From assembly GCF_023369855.1 (NCBI RefSeq), contig NZ_JAMBPP010000016.1:1-64000 (forward strand): 64,000 nucleotides of DNA, in the 5' to 3' direction. A program made the position numbers and the translations under genes. Origin of the DNA: Actinotalea alkalitolerans. Lineage in GTDB: Bacteria > Actinomycetota > Actinomycetes > Actinomycetales > Cellulomonadaceae. The first letter of the stretch is position 1; each line of letters opens with the position of its first letter. This document shows, piece after piece, positions 1 to 8,578 of the stretch. A model generated the notes under the pieces. It ran no database searches, had not been told where the DNA came from, and saw only the letters and a list, made by a program, of their open reading frames with translations.

Positions 1-460
1 GCTTGACCCCCAGCACGACCCAGGCCCTCGCCCCGTCGCCGTAGTCGCCCAGCTCCCCGCCCCAGCCAAGCCCCTTGCCCGCCACAGGGGCGAGGGTGCG
101 GCCGCCGCCGGGGCCCCCGCCGCCGGCCCGCACCCAGCCGGGACCGGGCCGAGCATCGTTGTTGATGAAGCCGATCACCTCGCCCGTGGCGTGCGCGACC
201 CCGAGGTTGCAGCCCCCGGCGAAGCCCGTGTTCGCGCCCGACTCGACGATGATGGTCTCAGGCACCTCAGCCCGGATCCGCTCCGCGCTGCCGTCCCCCG
301 AGTCGTTGTCGACCACGATGACCTCGAGCCGCTCGCGTGGCCAGTCCAGGTCCGCGAAGGACCTCAGGCAGGTGATCGTGTCCTCTGCACCGCGGTAGTT
401 GACCAGGACGACAGACACCACCCCGGGCCGGACAGTTGGAGTGCGTGGTTCCCTGCTCAT
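1..460 (-). CDS. Family 2 glycosyltransferase, 3' end outside window
   Basis: Only the first 153 codons are inside the window. Visible are the GT-A nucleotide-binding start (VSVVLVNYRG), VVDNDSGDGS, the GANTGFAGGCN motif and the FINNDARPG metal-site region, which together are typical of rhamnosyl-type GT2 enzymes that transfer sugars from NDP-sugars in the cytoplasm. The start ATG overlaps the stop of the preceding dehydratase gene by one base (TGATG), so it is the third gene of the gmd operon and probably uses the sugar made there. After about residue 105 (the first 120 bases of the window) the protein is unusually Gly-rich. The frame and spacing of the family (VAGK, W-G, DYGDGA) are kept, but positions usually held by Val, Asp or Leu have become Gly. 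This may be sequencing error at a contig end or real drift. Confidence 0.85.
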   Translation of the reverse strand, partial: MSREPRTPTVRPGVVSVVLVNYRGAEDTITCLRSFADLDWPRERLEVIVVDNDSGDGSAERIRAEVPETIIVESGANTGFAGGCNLGVAHATGEVIGFINNDARPGPGWVRAGGGGPGGGRTLAPVAGKGLGWGGELGDYGDGARAWVVLGVK

Positions 461-1440
461 CAGTCGTCATCCCCCTGCAGGAGTGCCGTGTCGTGGTCGA
501 CCATGCGGTGCACGATGTCTGTGAAGCCGACCGTCGGGGACCAGCCGAGGTCGGAGTGCGCGCGTGAGGCGTCGCCCACCTGGACGGCGGCGTCGGTGGG
601 CCGCACGAAGGTCGGGTCGGTGACCACGTGATCGCGCCACTGGTCCCCCACACCGGCGCGGCGCAGGGCCGCCTCGGCGAACTCGGCCACCGAGTGGGCC
701 TCGCCCGTGGCGATGACGTAGTCGGCGGCCACGTCCCGGGACGCGGCTCGGACCATGGCGTCGACGTAGTCCGGCGCCCAACCCCAGTCACGTCGGGCGT
801 CGAGGTTACCCAGGCGCAGGACGCCGGAACCCTCCAGCCCGATCCTGGCGGCACCGGCGGTGATCTTCCGGGTGACGAACGTCGTAGGACGACGCGGGGA
901 CTCGTGGTTGAACAGGATGCAGCTGGCCACGTGCAGGCCACGGGTCCGGTAGACCCCGGCCATGTGGTGGGCGTAGGCCTTGGCCACGCCATAGGGGTTG
1001 ATCGGACGCACAGGCGTCTGCTCGTCAAGGTGTCCCTGCGCGGCACTGCCGAAGATCTCCGCACTCGAGGCCTGGACGCAGGCAACGGGGTGCCCGGTGC
1101 GCTCCTGGAGCTGCCACGCGGCATCGAGCAGCACAGCGACCGCGACGCCGCTGAGCTCGGCGGTCAGCACGGGATGCTCCCAGGAGTAGGCCACCGAGCT
1201 GATGCCGGCAAGGTTGTAGAGCTGGTCGGGCTCAACGTCGTCGACCACCTGGCGCAGCCGGGCGTGGTCGGCCAGGTCCGCCTCGTGCACGACGACCGAC
1301 GGAACCCGTTCGCGCAACGTGGACACGGCGGTGTCGTGGGGGCGTACCAGGCCATGCACCTGCATCCCAGCCGTGGCGAGCTGTTCGGCGAGGTAGCCGC
1401 CGTCCTGGCCGGTGATCCCGGTGATCAGCACCCGCCCCAC
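460..1440 (-). CDS. GDP-mannose 4,6-dehydratase-like SDR (paralog of gmd)
   Basis: 326 residues. An extended short-chain dehydrogenase with the NAD(P) motif GITGQDG near residues 8-14, the SSAEIFG catalytic stretch and a YGVAK Tyr-Lys pair, then NHESPRR and GNLDARRDWG as in GDP-mannose 4,6-dehydratases. It is clearly related to the gene just upstream (1444-2430) but more diverged: the conserved loop after the first strand (GQNNPKLD in gmd) is replaced and shortened. The start is a GTG three bases after the gmd stop, and its own stop overlaps the glycosyltransferase start, so the three genes form an operon. It could be a second dehydratase, or the enzyme that reduces or epimerises the 4-keto product. 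The family is certain; the exact reaction is not. Confidence 0.8.
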   Translation of the reverse strand: MGRVLITGITGQDGGYLAEQLATAGMQVHGLVRPHDTAVSTLRERVPSVVVHEADLADHARLRQVVDDVEPDQLYNLAGISSVAYSWEHPVLTAELSGVAVAVLLDAAWQLQERTGHPVACVQASSAEIFGSAAQGHLDEQTPVRPINPYGVAKAYAHHMAGVYRTRGLHVASCILFNHESPRRPTTFVTRKITAGAARIGLEGSGVLRLGNLDARRDWGWAPDYVDAMVRAASRDVAADYVIATGEAHSVAEFAEAALRRAGVGDQWRDHVVTDPTFVRPTDAAVQVGDASRAHSDLGWSPTVGFTDIVHRMVDHDTALLQGDDD

Positions 1441-1443
1441 GCG

Positions 1444-2430
1444 CTAGCGCCCCACCTGGGTGCGCTGCTCGGCGAGGTCGTTCTCCACCATCATCGTCAC
1501 CAGCTCGGTGAACCCGACCTTGGGCTCCCATCCCAGGACCTCGCGAGCCTTGGACGGGTCACCGATGAGCAGCTCGACCTCGGCCGGGCGCATGAACCGC
1601 GCGTCCTGGCTCACGTACGGGGCCCAGTCCTCGATGCCCACCGCCGCGAACGCCACATCGAGCAGCTCACCGATCGAGTGGGTCTCTCCTGTGGCCACCA
1701 CGTAGTCGTCCGCGGTGTCCTGCTGAAGCATCCGCCACATCGCCTCGACGTAGTCACCTGCGAAACCCCAGTCCCGCTTGGCATCGAGGTTGCCCATCAC
1801 GATCTGGTCCTGCAGACCCAGCTTGATCCGTGCCACCGCCTGGGTGACCTTACGGGTCACGAACTCCGGCCCACGGCGAGGGGACTCGTGGTTGAACAAG
1901 ATCCCCGAGGAGGCGTGCATCCCGTAGGACTCGCGGTAGTTGATCGTCATGTAGTGCCCGAACACCTTCGCCACCCCGTAGGGCGACCGCGGCCACAGCA
2001 ACGTCGACTCCCTCTGCGGGACCTCCTGGACCTTGCCGAACATCTCCGAGCTCGACGCCTGGTAGAAGCGCACGCGGGAGGGGTCATCCCCCGAGTACAG
2101 CCGCACTGCCTCCAGGATGTTCAGCACACCCTTACCCGTCACGTCAGTCGTCAGCATCGCGTTCTCCCACGAGTACGCGACGAACGAGATGGCACCCAGG
2201 TTGTAGACCTCATCGGGCTGGGCCACGTTCAACGCGCGCAACAGGCTCGAGAGGTCCGTCAGGTCCCCCGTCAACAGCTTGACGTCCGGCACCGTCGCAC
2301 GCACAAGATCCAGCTTGGGGTTGTTCTGCCCACGAATCAGGCCGTAGACCTCGTACCCCTTCGCCAGAAGCAGCTCGGAGAGATACAGGCCATCCTGGCC
2401 GGTGATACCCGTGATGAGTGCGCGCGCCAT
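1444..2430 (-). CDS. gmd: GDP-mannose 4,6-dehydratase
   Basis: 328 residues, the normal family length. It converts GDP-mannose to GDP-4-keto-6-deoxymannose, the precursor of GDP-fucose, GDP-rhamnose and related 6-deoxyhexoses, in the cytoplasm. The sequence shows G8-x-x-G11-x-x-G14 for NADP, the catalytic stretch ASSSEMFG (residues 125-132), Y151 and K155 of the YxxxK pair, the GQNNPKLD loop, NHESPRRG and [10 protein letters not shown]. The ATG is preceded by a GAGGAA ribosome site. It is the first gene of a three-gene leftward operon with its paralog and a GT2 glycosyltransferase. It is divergent from the FkbM gene, and the 124 bases between them hold two hairpins. Confidence 0.95.
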   Translation of the reverse strand: MARALITGITGQDGLYLSELLLAKGYEVYGLIRGQNNPKLDLVRATVPDVKLLTGDLTDLSSLLRALNVAQPDEVYNLGAISFVAYSWENAMLTTDVTGKGVLNILEAVRLYSGDDPSRVRFYQASSSEMFGKVQEVPQRESTLLWPRSPYGVAKVFGHYMTINYRESYGMHASSGILFNHESPRRGPEFVTRKVTQAVARIKLGLQDQIVMGNLDAKRDWGFAGDYVEAMWRMLQQDTADDYVVATGETHSIGELLDVAFAAVGIEDWAPYVSQDARFMRPAEVELLIGDPSKAREVLGWEPKVGFTELVTMMVENDLAEQRTQVGR

Positions 2431-2479
2431 GGTTCCTCAAGAGTTCGGCGGGGAGTGTCGCGGACCAGCGTAGCCCGGT

Positions 2480-2499
2480 AGGTGCGGCCCCGGGCACCT
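2480..2499. promoter_or_regulatory. Small inverted repeat between gmd and the FkbM gene
   Basis: AGGTGC (2480-2485) and GCACCT (2494-2499) are exact inverted arms separated by eight G/C bases. It lies between two divergent genes, so it is not a terminator of either; a protein-binding site or 5'-leader hairpin of gmd is possible. Function is unknown. Confidence 0.4.
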
Positions 2500-2510
2500 G
2501 CCGCGACCGG

Positions 2511-2540
2511 GCAGCGCGACCGTGCTGCCGGTCGCGCTGC
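2511..2540. promoter_or_regulatory. Perfect 12-bp inverted repeat over the FkbM promoter
   Basis: GCAGCGCGACCG (2511-2522), a six-base loop TGCTGC, and the exact reverse complement CGGTCGCGCTGC (2529-2540). It ends two bases before the -10-like box TATGAT at 2543, so it occupies the whole -35 and spacer zone. Genes on either side run away from it, which excludes a role as their terminator. The most natural reading is an operator for an unidentified repressor or activator. Confidence 0.6.
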
Positions 2541-2542
2541 CC

Positions 2543-2548
2543 TATGAT
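2543..2548 (+). promoter_or_regulatory. -10 box of a probable leaderless promoter (FkbM gene)
   Basis: TATGAT, one mismatch from the consensus, followed by exactly six bases and GTG at 2555. There is no ribosome site before that GTG, which fits a leaderless mRNA beginning at or next to the start codon. The surrounding CCCTATGAT is repeated before the first LCP gene at 21893. Confidence 0.6.
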
Positions 2549-2554
2549 GCCGTG

Positions 2555-3514
2555 GTGCCTGAAGCCCTCTTCGTGTCCTATGCCCAGCACGGCGAGGACG
2601 TCGTCCTCTGGCGGGCGCTGCGAGACATCCCGAACGGGCGGTACGTCGAGGTCGGCGCCAACCATCCGACGGACCTGTCGATCACCCGCGCGTTCTACGA
2701 CCGTGGCTGGAGCGGGGTCACCATCGACCCCGTGGCGTCGTTCGCCGCCCTGCACCGTAGGGCGCGGCCCCGCGACACCTTCGTCCAGGCGGCAGTCACG
2801 AACGAGGACGTCGAGAACGTCGTGCTCAACGAGTTTCCTGAGACCGGGCTCTCGACCCTTGACGCCGAGATCACCGAACGCCACGACGCGGCCGGCCACC
2901 CTCACCACGCCACGACCGTGCGCGCCCGCCGCCTCGACGCGATCCTCGATGACGCGGGCCTTGCGGGCAAGGAGATCCACTTCATCACGGTGGACACCGA
3001 AGGCTCCGAGCGGGCGGTGCTGCAGAGCCTCGACCTCACTCACTGGCGGCCGTGGATCCTCGTCGTCGAGTCGACGGTGCCGCTGGGGACAGCCCAGACC
3101 CACGACTCCTGGGAGCCTGCGCTCCTGGCCGCCGGCTACACGTTCTGCATGTTCGACGGGCTCTCGCGCTACTACGTCGCCGACGAGCACAAGGCCCACC
3201 TCGGTCCCCGGCTGTCCTACCCGGCCTGCCCGCTCGACCTCTACGCGCGCCAGGACACCCTTGCCGCCAAGCGCACGATCGACGAGCTCACCGAGGCTCG
3301 CGACACCGCGACGGATGAGCTGATCCGCTGGCGGACCGAGGCGATAGCGCGGTGGTCGCACGTGCTGAGCTCCTCCTCGTCGGTCGAGGTCGAGGGCTTG
3401 CGCCGCCAGGTCGCCGAGCTGAGCCACGACCTCGTCGCAACCCGGGCAACCCTCTCCTGGCGGATCACCGCACCGTTGCGCGCGGGACGCCGGCTCTTCG
3501 GCCGAGGTGCCTAG
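2555..3514 (+). CDS. FkbM-family SAM-dependent methyltransferase
   Basis: 319 residues from GTG 2555. The region ALFVSYAQHGEDVVLWRAL, the SAM-binding YVEVGANHP and the late HFITVDTEGSE block are the signature of Methyltransf_21/FkbM proteins, which O-methylate sugars or other small molecules. After about residue 240 there is a helical, charged extension without recognisable domain. The frame is open upstream to 2522 and there is another GTG at 2552, but the -10-like TATGAT six bases ahead favours 2555. The stop (TAG) is directly followed by the GTG of a glycosyltransferase, so it begins a rightward three-gene operon and probably methylates the glycan those transferases build. Confidence 0.88.
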   Translation: MPEALFVSYAQHGEDVVLWRALRDIPNGRYVEVGANHPTDLSITRAFYDRGWSGVTIDPVASFAALHRRARPRDTFVQAAVTNEDVENVVLNEFPETGLSTLDAEITERHDAAGHPHHATTVRARRLDAILDDAGLAGKEIHFITVDTEGSERAVLQSLDLTHWRPWILVVESTVPLGTAQTHDSWEPALLAAGYTFCMFDGLSRYYVADEHKAHLGPRLSYPACPLDLYARQDTLAAKRTIDELTEARDTATDELIRWRTEAIARWSHVLSSSSSVEVEGLRRQVAELSHDLVATRATLSWRITAPLRAGRRLFGRGA

Positions 3515-5017
3515 GTGCCGATGTCACCTGGAGGTCACAAGCGCGTCGCACGCGCCCTCGCACAACGTTGCCGGGCCGCTGCCGAGGTCTACCTGGACGA
3601 GCTCCCCGAGCCGATCGATCATGGTGCTCACGATGCCGGGAGACTGCTCGACCTCATGGTCCGGCGGGTGCAGGCGACCGCCGATCCGGCCGGAGCGTGG
3701 CTGACCTGGACAGCGGTGGCAGGTGCGTTTCCGACAGCCGCGGAGGTCCAGGAGGCCAGGCGGACGATCGAGCTCTACCCTCCCGCAGACGCCGCGATCT
3801 GGCTCCTCGGTCGCTGCCAGGTGTCGCCGCGAAGCATCGAGTCGTTCACCTGCGAGATGGACGTCCTGGTCGGCGCCGTCGTCCCGAGCGTGGACTACTG
3901 CGCACGCGTCGAGCATCACACCGGAATCCAGCGGGTGGTGCGCGAGACCCTGCCTCGGTGGGACATTCGCCACGACGTCCACCCGGTGGCGTGGACGGAC
4001 TCCGGCGGGATCATGCGCGGTCTGGACGACGTCGAGACGGACCGGGTCCTGCGCTGGAACCAGCAGCTGCACGTCGCGCGCAGCTCGACAACAAGCGGCC
4101 CGCCGCGGCTGGTCGTGCCGTGGCGCAGCAACGTGGTCCTCATCGAGGTACCTCTGCCCCAGCTCTACCCGGCCCTCCAGGGTCTCGCTGAGTACTCGGG
4201 GAACGAGGTCACCGCCGTCGGCTATGACGCGATCCCGGTGGTCAGCGCTGACGTCCGGCCCTACTCCGAGCCCGACAACTACGTGCAGTACCTGTCGGTG
4301 ATCAAGCATGCAGCCCGGATCTCAGGCATCAGCGTCTCAGCGGCCCAGGAGTTCCGTGGGTTCGCCGAGGCGCTGCCTAGCCAGGGTCTGCCGGCCGCCG
4401 TCGTCACCGAGGCGTTCCTGCCGGGCGAGGCCCCGCACGCCACCGCGCCCGAGCAGACCCTCACCGAGCGCCCGATAGTCCTGTGCGTCGGCAGCCAGGA
4501 GCAGCACAAGAACCACCTCGCGGTGCTGCACGCGGCCGAGATCCTGTGGCGTGAGGGCCTCGACTTCGAGGTCCAGCTCATCGGGCGTGCAGGGTGGAAC
4601 GCAGAGCGGCTCGAGGCACGCGGAGAGGCCTTGATCGGCGCCGGCCGTCCGCTGACCTTCCGTCGCGGCGTGCACGACCAGGAGCTCTGGGACAGCTACC
4701 GTCGGTCACGGTTCTCGGTCTTCGCCTCACTCCACGAGGGGTACGGCCTCCCGGTCGCCGAATCCCTCGCCTGCGGCACACCCGTCATCACGACGAACTA
4801 CGGCAGCACACGCGAGATCGCCGAGGCCGGCGGCTGCCTGCTGATCGACCCACGCAACGACGACGAGCTCGTCGCTGCGATGCGATCCATGCTCGTCGAC
4901 GACGCCCTGTGGACACGGCTGTCCAGCGAGGCCCGTGAGAGGCCGATTCGTACCTGGGCGGACTATGCCGATGAGCTGTGGGAACAGCTCATCGGTTCAG
5001 AGGGGGACGAGTCATGA
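3515..5017 (+). CDS. GT4-type glycosyltransferase with long N-terminal extension
   Basis: About 500 residues. The C-terminal half is a GT-B fold donor domain of the GT4 family: PIVLCVGSQEQHKNH as the start of the domain, then RRSRFSVFASLHEGYGLPVAESLACGTPVI with the E-x7-E type donor-site motif. The N-terminal 150 residues have no family I recognise and are followed by HHTGIQRVVRETL, which the next gene shares. Starts are GTG 3515, abutting the previous stop, or ATG 3521. The next gene overlaps by ATGA. It is likely a cytoplasmic transferase elongating the polysaccharide exported by Wzm/Wzt. Acceptor and donor are not predictable. Confidence 0.85.
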   Translation: MPMSPGGHKRVARALAQRCRAAAEVYLDELPEPIDHGAHDAGRLLDLMVRRVQATADPAGAWLTWTAVAGAFPTAAEVQEARRTIELYPPADAAIWLLGRCQVSPRSIESFTCEMDVLVGAVVPSVDYCARVEHHTGIQRVVRETLPRWDIRHDVHPVAWTDSGGIMRGLDDVETDRVLRWNQQLHVARSSTTSGPPRLVVPWRSNVVLIEVPLPQLYPALQGLAEYSGNEVTAVGYDAIPVVSADVRPYSEPDNYVQYLSVIKHAARISGISVSAAQEFRGFAEALPSQGLPAAVVTEAFLPGEAPHATAPEQTLTERPIVLCVGSQEQHKNHLAVLHAAEILWREGLDFEVQLIGRAGWNAERLEARGEALIGAGRPLTFRRGVHDQELWDSYRRSRFSVFASLHEGYGLPVAESLACGTPVITTNYGSTREIAEAGGCLLIDPRNDDELVAAMRSMLVDDALWTRLSSEARERPIRTWADYADELWEQLIGSEGDES

Positions 5018-6519
5018 CGACCGGCACGACCCAGACACCCCGCGATGTTGTGCGCGCCCTGCCGCAGGCGGCACGGGAGGCCTTCCTCGAACGGTGCGCG
5101 ACGCTCCTGGAAGCGCTGGACGTCACCACTGCTGGTGTGCCGTCCGCGAGCCTGCCTGACACTGTCGCAGCCACCTTGACCAATGCGTGCGCGGACCGCG
5201 TCTGGCTCGCCCTGGCCGTCCTCTCCGCTCGCCTGCCCGACATCGCCACGACGATCGAGATCACCCGTGCCGTTCGGCTGGACGGCCCCGCCCTGCTGCT
5301 CGCCCACGCGATCACCACCATGGATCAGGACGAGCTTGCTCGGGTCGAGATCGCCACCGGGCAGACGATCGTGGACGTCTACCAGACTGCTCGGATGCCT
5401 CGGTCCACCGGGATCCAGCGCGTTTCCCGGCAGCTCGCCAGGGAGTGGGCTGCACACCACGACATCCGCCTGGTGGGATGGCGTGACGACCAGACGGCGC
5501 TGATCGACCTCACCGCGGACGAGCGTAACCACCTGCTCACCGACGGGCTCGCACCCGCCCCCCCGCCGCCAGGGCACCGCGTCACGGTCGTCGTTCCGTA
5601 TCGCGGGCGCTACCTCCTGCCCGAGCTCGCCGTCGGTCCCCAGCTCACGCCACGCCTGCAGGGCCTCGCTGAGTACTCCCGGTGCCGAACAGGCGTCGTC
5701 GGCTTCGACTGCGTACCGCTGACCTCCGCCGAGACGACTCATCCGGGCACCCCGAGTCACTTCGTCGGCAATCTCGCGGCCGTGCGCCACATGGACCGGA
5801 TCGCCGCCATCTCGCGCAGTGCGGCAGCCGAGTACCGCGGCTGGAGGACGATGGTGGGCGCGACCGGCCTGCGCGGACCGGAGATCACCGGGATCCCGCT
5901 GCCGACTGAAGGCGTGACGCCGTCGGCAGAAGCATTGGTCGAAGCCCGTGAGCGGTTCACCATCGCCGACATGCCGCTGGTCCTGGTCGTGGGCACGCAC
6001 GAACCTCGCAAGAACCACGAGGCCGTCCTGCACGCTGCCCAGCTCCTGTGGCGCAAGGGGCACCGCTTCTCGTTGACGTTCGTCGGCGCGGACGGCTGGC
6101 GTTCGGAGAGCTTCCGGGTGGCGCTGGACGACCTCCAACGTGCCGGGCTGCCCCTGGACAGTGTCTCAGACCTGGACGAGGACCTGCTGTGGGCGGCCTA
6201 CACGGTGGCGCACTGCACAGTGTTCCCGTCGAGCAATGAGGGCTACGGCCTGCCGGTCGCCGAGTCGATCGCTGTGGGAACGCCCGCAGTGACCTCGGCC
6301 TTCGGCAGCATGGCGGAGGTCGCTGCCGACGGCGGTGCAGTGCTCGTGGACCCGCGGGACGACCATGCGATAGCCGACGGCATCGCCCAGCTCCTCGAGG
6401 ACCGCGAGCTGTACGCGAGCCTGGTCCTGGAGGCACGACGGCGGCCGCGTCGCACCTGGGCGGACTACGCCGCCGAGGTGTGGGCCTTCCTGAGCACGGA
6501 GGGCCCAGCGACCGACTGA
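5014..6519 (+). CDS. GT4-type glycosyltransferase, tandem paralog of the preceding one
   Basis: 501 residues from ATG 5014, which overlaps the previous stop in an ATGA. Same plan as its neighbour: N-terminal part of unknown fold, RSTGIQRVSRQLARE, QGLAEYSRC, then a GT4 domain opening PLVLVVGTHEPRKNH and containing the donor motif in NEGYGLPVAESIAVGTPAV. Both proteins end with a nearly identical motif (RTWADYA-E-W). The pair therefore arose by tandem duplication and divergence, which suggests two similar but not identical linkages. An in-frame start at 4978 is unlikely because it would overlap the upstream gene by 40 bases. Confidence 0.87.
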   Translation: MTTGTTQTPRDVVRALPQAAREAFLERCATLLEALDVTTAGVPSASLPDTVAATLTNACADRVWLALAVLSARLPDIATTIEITRAVRLDGPALLLAHAITTMDQDELARVEIATGQTIVDVYQTARMPRSTGIQRVSRQLAREWAAHHDIRLVGWRDDQTALIDLTADERNHLLTDGLAPAPPPPGHRVTVVVPYRGRYLLPELAVGPQLTPRLQGLAEYSRCRTGVVGFDCVPLTSAETTHPGTPSHFVGNLAAVRHMDRIAAISRSAAAEYRGWRTMVGATGLRGPEITGIPLPTEGVTPSAEALVEARERFTIADMPLVLVVGTHEPRKNHEAVLHAAQLLWRKGHRFSLTFVGADGWRSESFRVALDDLQRAGLPLDSVSDLDEDLLWAAYTVAHCTVFPSSNEGYGLPVAESIAVGTPAVTSAFGSMAEVAADGGAVLVDPRDDHAIADGIAQLLEDRELYASLVLEARRRPRRTWADYAAEVWAFLSTEGPATD

Positions 6520-6550
6520 GGTCGACCTCGGGCCGGCCGTGCCACGTGGC

Positions 6551-8371
6551 TCAGCGCCGCTGTGCGCGCATCCAGTACTCAGGGCTGCCGCCGATCTCGA
6601 TCGGGAGCAGGAAGTCGCCGTTCCCACGCATCATCGGCAAGAAGGTGCCGATCCCGGATGCGTCGGGCGCACGCCCGAGCATCCGCTGGTAGTAGCTGTT
6701 CAAGCGTCGCAGACCTGCCTCATCGGACATCGCGATCGACCGCACGACTGTCGGTCGATCCTGACGGCGCGCGACGTCGACCCAGTAGGCGCGCTCGGTC
6801 GCGCTCGCGCTGCGTCCGAGGATCCCCTGGTACACGCCGTCGACCCACCGACCCAGGTCCCCCTGCCCGAGGTTGAGCAGCGCCTCGTCCGAGGCGTAGA
6901 TGTACACCTGAAGCTCAGGGACGGTCGTCCCCGCCTGCATGTACCCGGTCCAGTGGGACAAGCCCCCAGCCTCAGGGGCGCGCTTGAGCGCCGACCGGTA
7001 CTCGGCCCGGATGAAGGTGTGCAGCCGCTCGGTCGACATGACGATGCCGCGTGCGACCACCCGCGCATCGCCCGTCTGCTGGACCGAAGCGCTCCAGGTC
7101 GCGATCCCGGCCGGGTCAGGAGCGCGGCCGAGGATGTCCTGGTACAGCGCACGAATGACTGCCTGGGCCTCGGCGTCGCTCACCCCGGAGAGGACGAACC
7201 AGTCGCTCTTGAGGCCGAGTGCCGCGCGCACGGCACTTCCGGTGAACGTCCTGCTCGCACCGTCGGCCGTGACCACCCGGACCTCGGTGGCGCGTCCGCC
7301 GTCGGCGCCGAGACCGTTGCGAGCGGTGACGGCGATGCTCCGGATCGTCCCCGTGCCCAGCCGTGAGGCGACCGTCGACAGCGGCATCGTGAGCGACCAC
7401 GTCGAGTTGGGGTTGCTGGCCGTTCGGTCCCCGTCATCGACGACGGCCGGGAAGGTCCCTCCAGCCGTGTAGCCACCCGAGGACGAGCTGAACTCCGTGC
7501 GGGCCGGCGCGCCCGAGCGCATCCGGACGAGCCCGGCCGTGGCGCGGATCGCCTCGTCGGTCCTGCTGTCCTCGAGCGCGGTCCAACCCGCGCCGGTGCG
7601 CAGGCCGGCCCCGCTGTACACCTGGCAGGTGGTGGTGTCGCACGTTGTCGCACCCGTTGCGGGCCTGCTGCCCGAGAGCGCGTACGAGCGGGCCGCCACA
7701 GACTGTGCCATGAGTGCCTGCATCCCGCGGCCGCCGCCGGCCGAGGCCCAGCTCGCCGGGCTCTCCCGAGGTACGACACCGCGCAGGTAGGACTCGACCC
7801 GCACCCGGTTGAGAGTCATCTGGGTGCCGTTGTGGTTGATCACCTCGAGCGAGCCGCGGTACGCGCGGACGCCGGCGTCCTGGCAGATGCCCAACAGGTT
7901 GTCGAGGGAGGTCGCGGCGGCCGTGGTGGCGACCCGGGTCGACCCCGCACTGAAGCTGCCGGTCATGGGCGTCCAGGACGTCGCTGTGCAGCCGGAACCC
8001 TTCTCGACCCGGAGAGTGGACCCCTGCAGAGTCAGGCGCACCGCCGCAGCGCCGACGTCGGTGCCGTTGACCTGGAGCTTGGGTGCCGTGACCACGAGCG
8101 CCTTGCCGTTCATCGCCAGCAGCTCGACCGTGATCACCGAGTTGGCGACCGAGCCGGCCGTCGTCCCGCCGTAATAGTGGTCAAGGATGCGAGCGGAGTC
8201 CCAGCCGTGGTCGATGGCGTACCCCAGGGCCCCGTACTGGCCCATCCCGCGGCCGTGGCCCCACCCCCGACCGGTGATCGTCAGGTCTCCGTCTGCGGCA
8301 CGTGCCGACGCGGGCGGGAGCAGCGCCGCGCCCGTCACCGCGAGGACGAGGACGAGGACGGCCCTCAGCAT
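6551..8371 (-). CDS. Secreted SpoIID/LytB-domain protein with four DUF4214-like repeats
   Basis: 606 residues from ATG 8371. A signal peptide (MLRAVLVLVLAVTGAALL... ASARA) precedes a SpoIID/LytB domain starting TITGRGWGHGRGMGQYGALG (about 30-330); the family stimulates or performs peptidoglycan glycan-strand cleavage. From about 345 to the end come four copies of a 50-60 residue unit with the core LYQDILGRAPDPAG, YRSALKRAPEAGG, YQGILGRSASA and YQRMLGRAPDASG, i.e. DUF4214. Earlier starts in frame (GTG 8449, or 8698) would lengthen the region before the signal core. It is divergent from wzm, and its DUF4214 tail is matched by the amidase on the other side of the exporter, so a role in inserting or holding the exported polymer at the wall is a reasonable inference. 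Confidence 0.85.
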   Translation of the reverse strand: MLRAVLVLVLAVTGAALLPPASARAADGDLTITGRGWGHGRGMGQYGALGYAIDHGWDSARILDHYYGGTTAGSVANSVITVELLAMNGKALVVTAPKLQVNGTDVGAAAVRLTLQGSTLRVEKGSGCTATSWTPMTGSFSAGSTRVATTAAATSLDNLLGICQDAGVRAYRGSLEVINHNGTQMTLNRVRVESYLRGVVPRESPASWASAGGGRGMQALMAQSVAARSYALSGSRPATGATTCDTTTCQVYSGAGLRTGAGWTALEDSRTDEAIRATAGLVRMRSGAPARTEFSSSSGGYTAGGTFPAVVDDGDRTASNPNSTWSLTMPLSTVASRLGTGTIRSIAVTARNGLGADGGRATEVRVVTADGASRTFTGSAVRAALGLKSDWFVLSGVSDAEAQAVIRALYQDILGRAPDPAGIATWSASVQQTGDARVVARGIVMSTERLHTFIRAEYRSALKRAPEAGGLSHWTGYMQAGTTVPELQVYIYASDEALLNLGQGDLGRWVDGVYQGILGRSASATERAYWVDVARRQDRPTVVRSIAMSDEAGLRRLNSYYQRMLGRAPDASGIGTFLPMMRGNGDFLLPIEIGGSPEYWMRAQRR

Positions 8372-8520
8372 GGCGTGGATGGCGTCGGCGACGGCAACCG
8401 ACTCGCCGCGGCCTCGCAGGGACCAGTTGTCGTGCGTGCTCTCGATCACACGACCATTGGAGCACAGGGCCGGGCCTGCGCACCGGACCCCGCAGTGCAA
8501 CGGCATGTACGTCCGATATG

Positions 8521-8526
8521 TAGGCT
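8521..8526 (+). promoter_or_regulatory. Probable -10 box upstream of wzm
   Basis: TAGGCT in ATATGTAGGCT, 52 bases before the wzm ATG, whose own ribosome site is GGGAG about ten bases upstream. No clear -35. An inverted repeat CTGCA...TGCAG (8525-8543) overlaps the presumed start of transcription. Confidence 0.4.
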
Positions 8527-8578
8527 GCACCTGCCCGTTGCAGGCCACCACCTGCACGCGATCAGGACGTAGGGAGCC

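Noticed and set aside
628-2481. 617-codon plus-strand frame opposite gmd and its paralog
   Set aside because: It is the antisense shadow of two clear dehydratase genes; the protein is His/Leu/Arg-rich low complexity with no domain.
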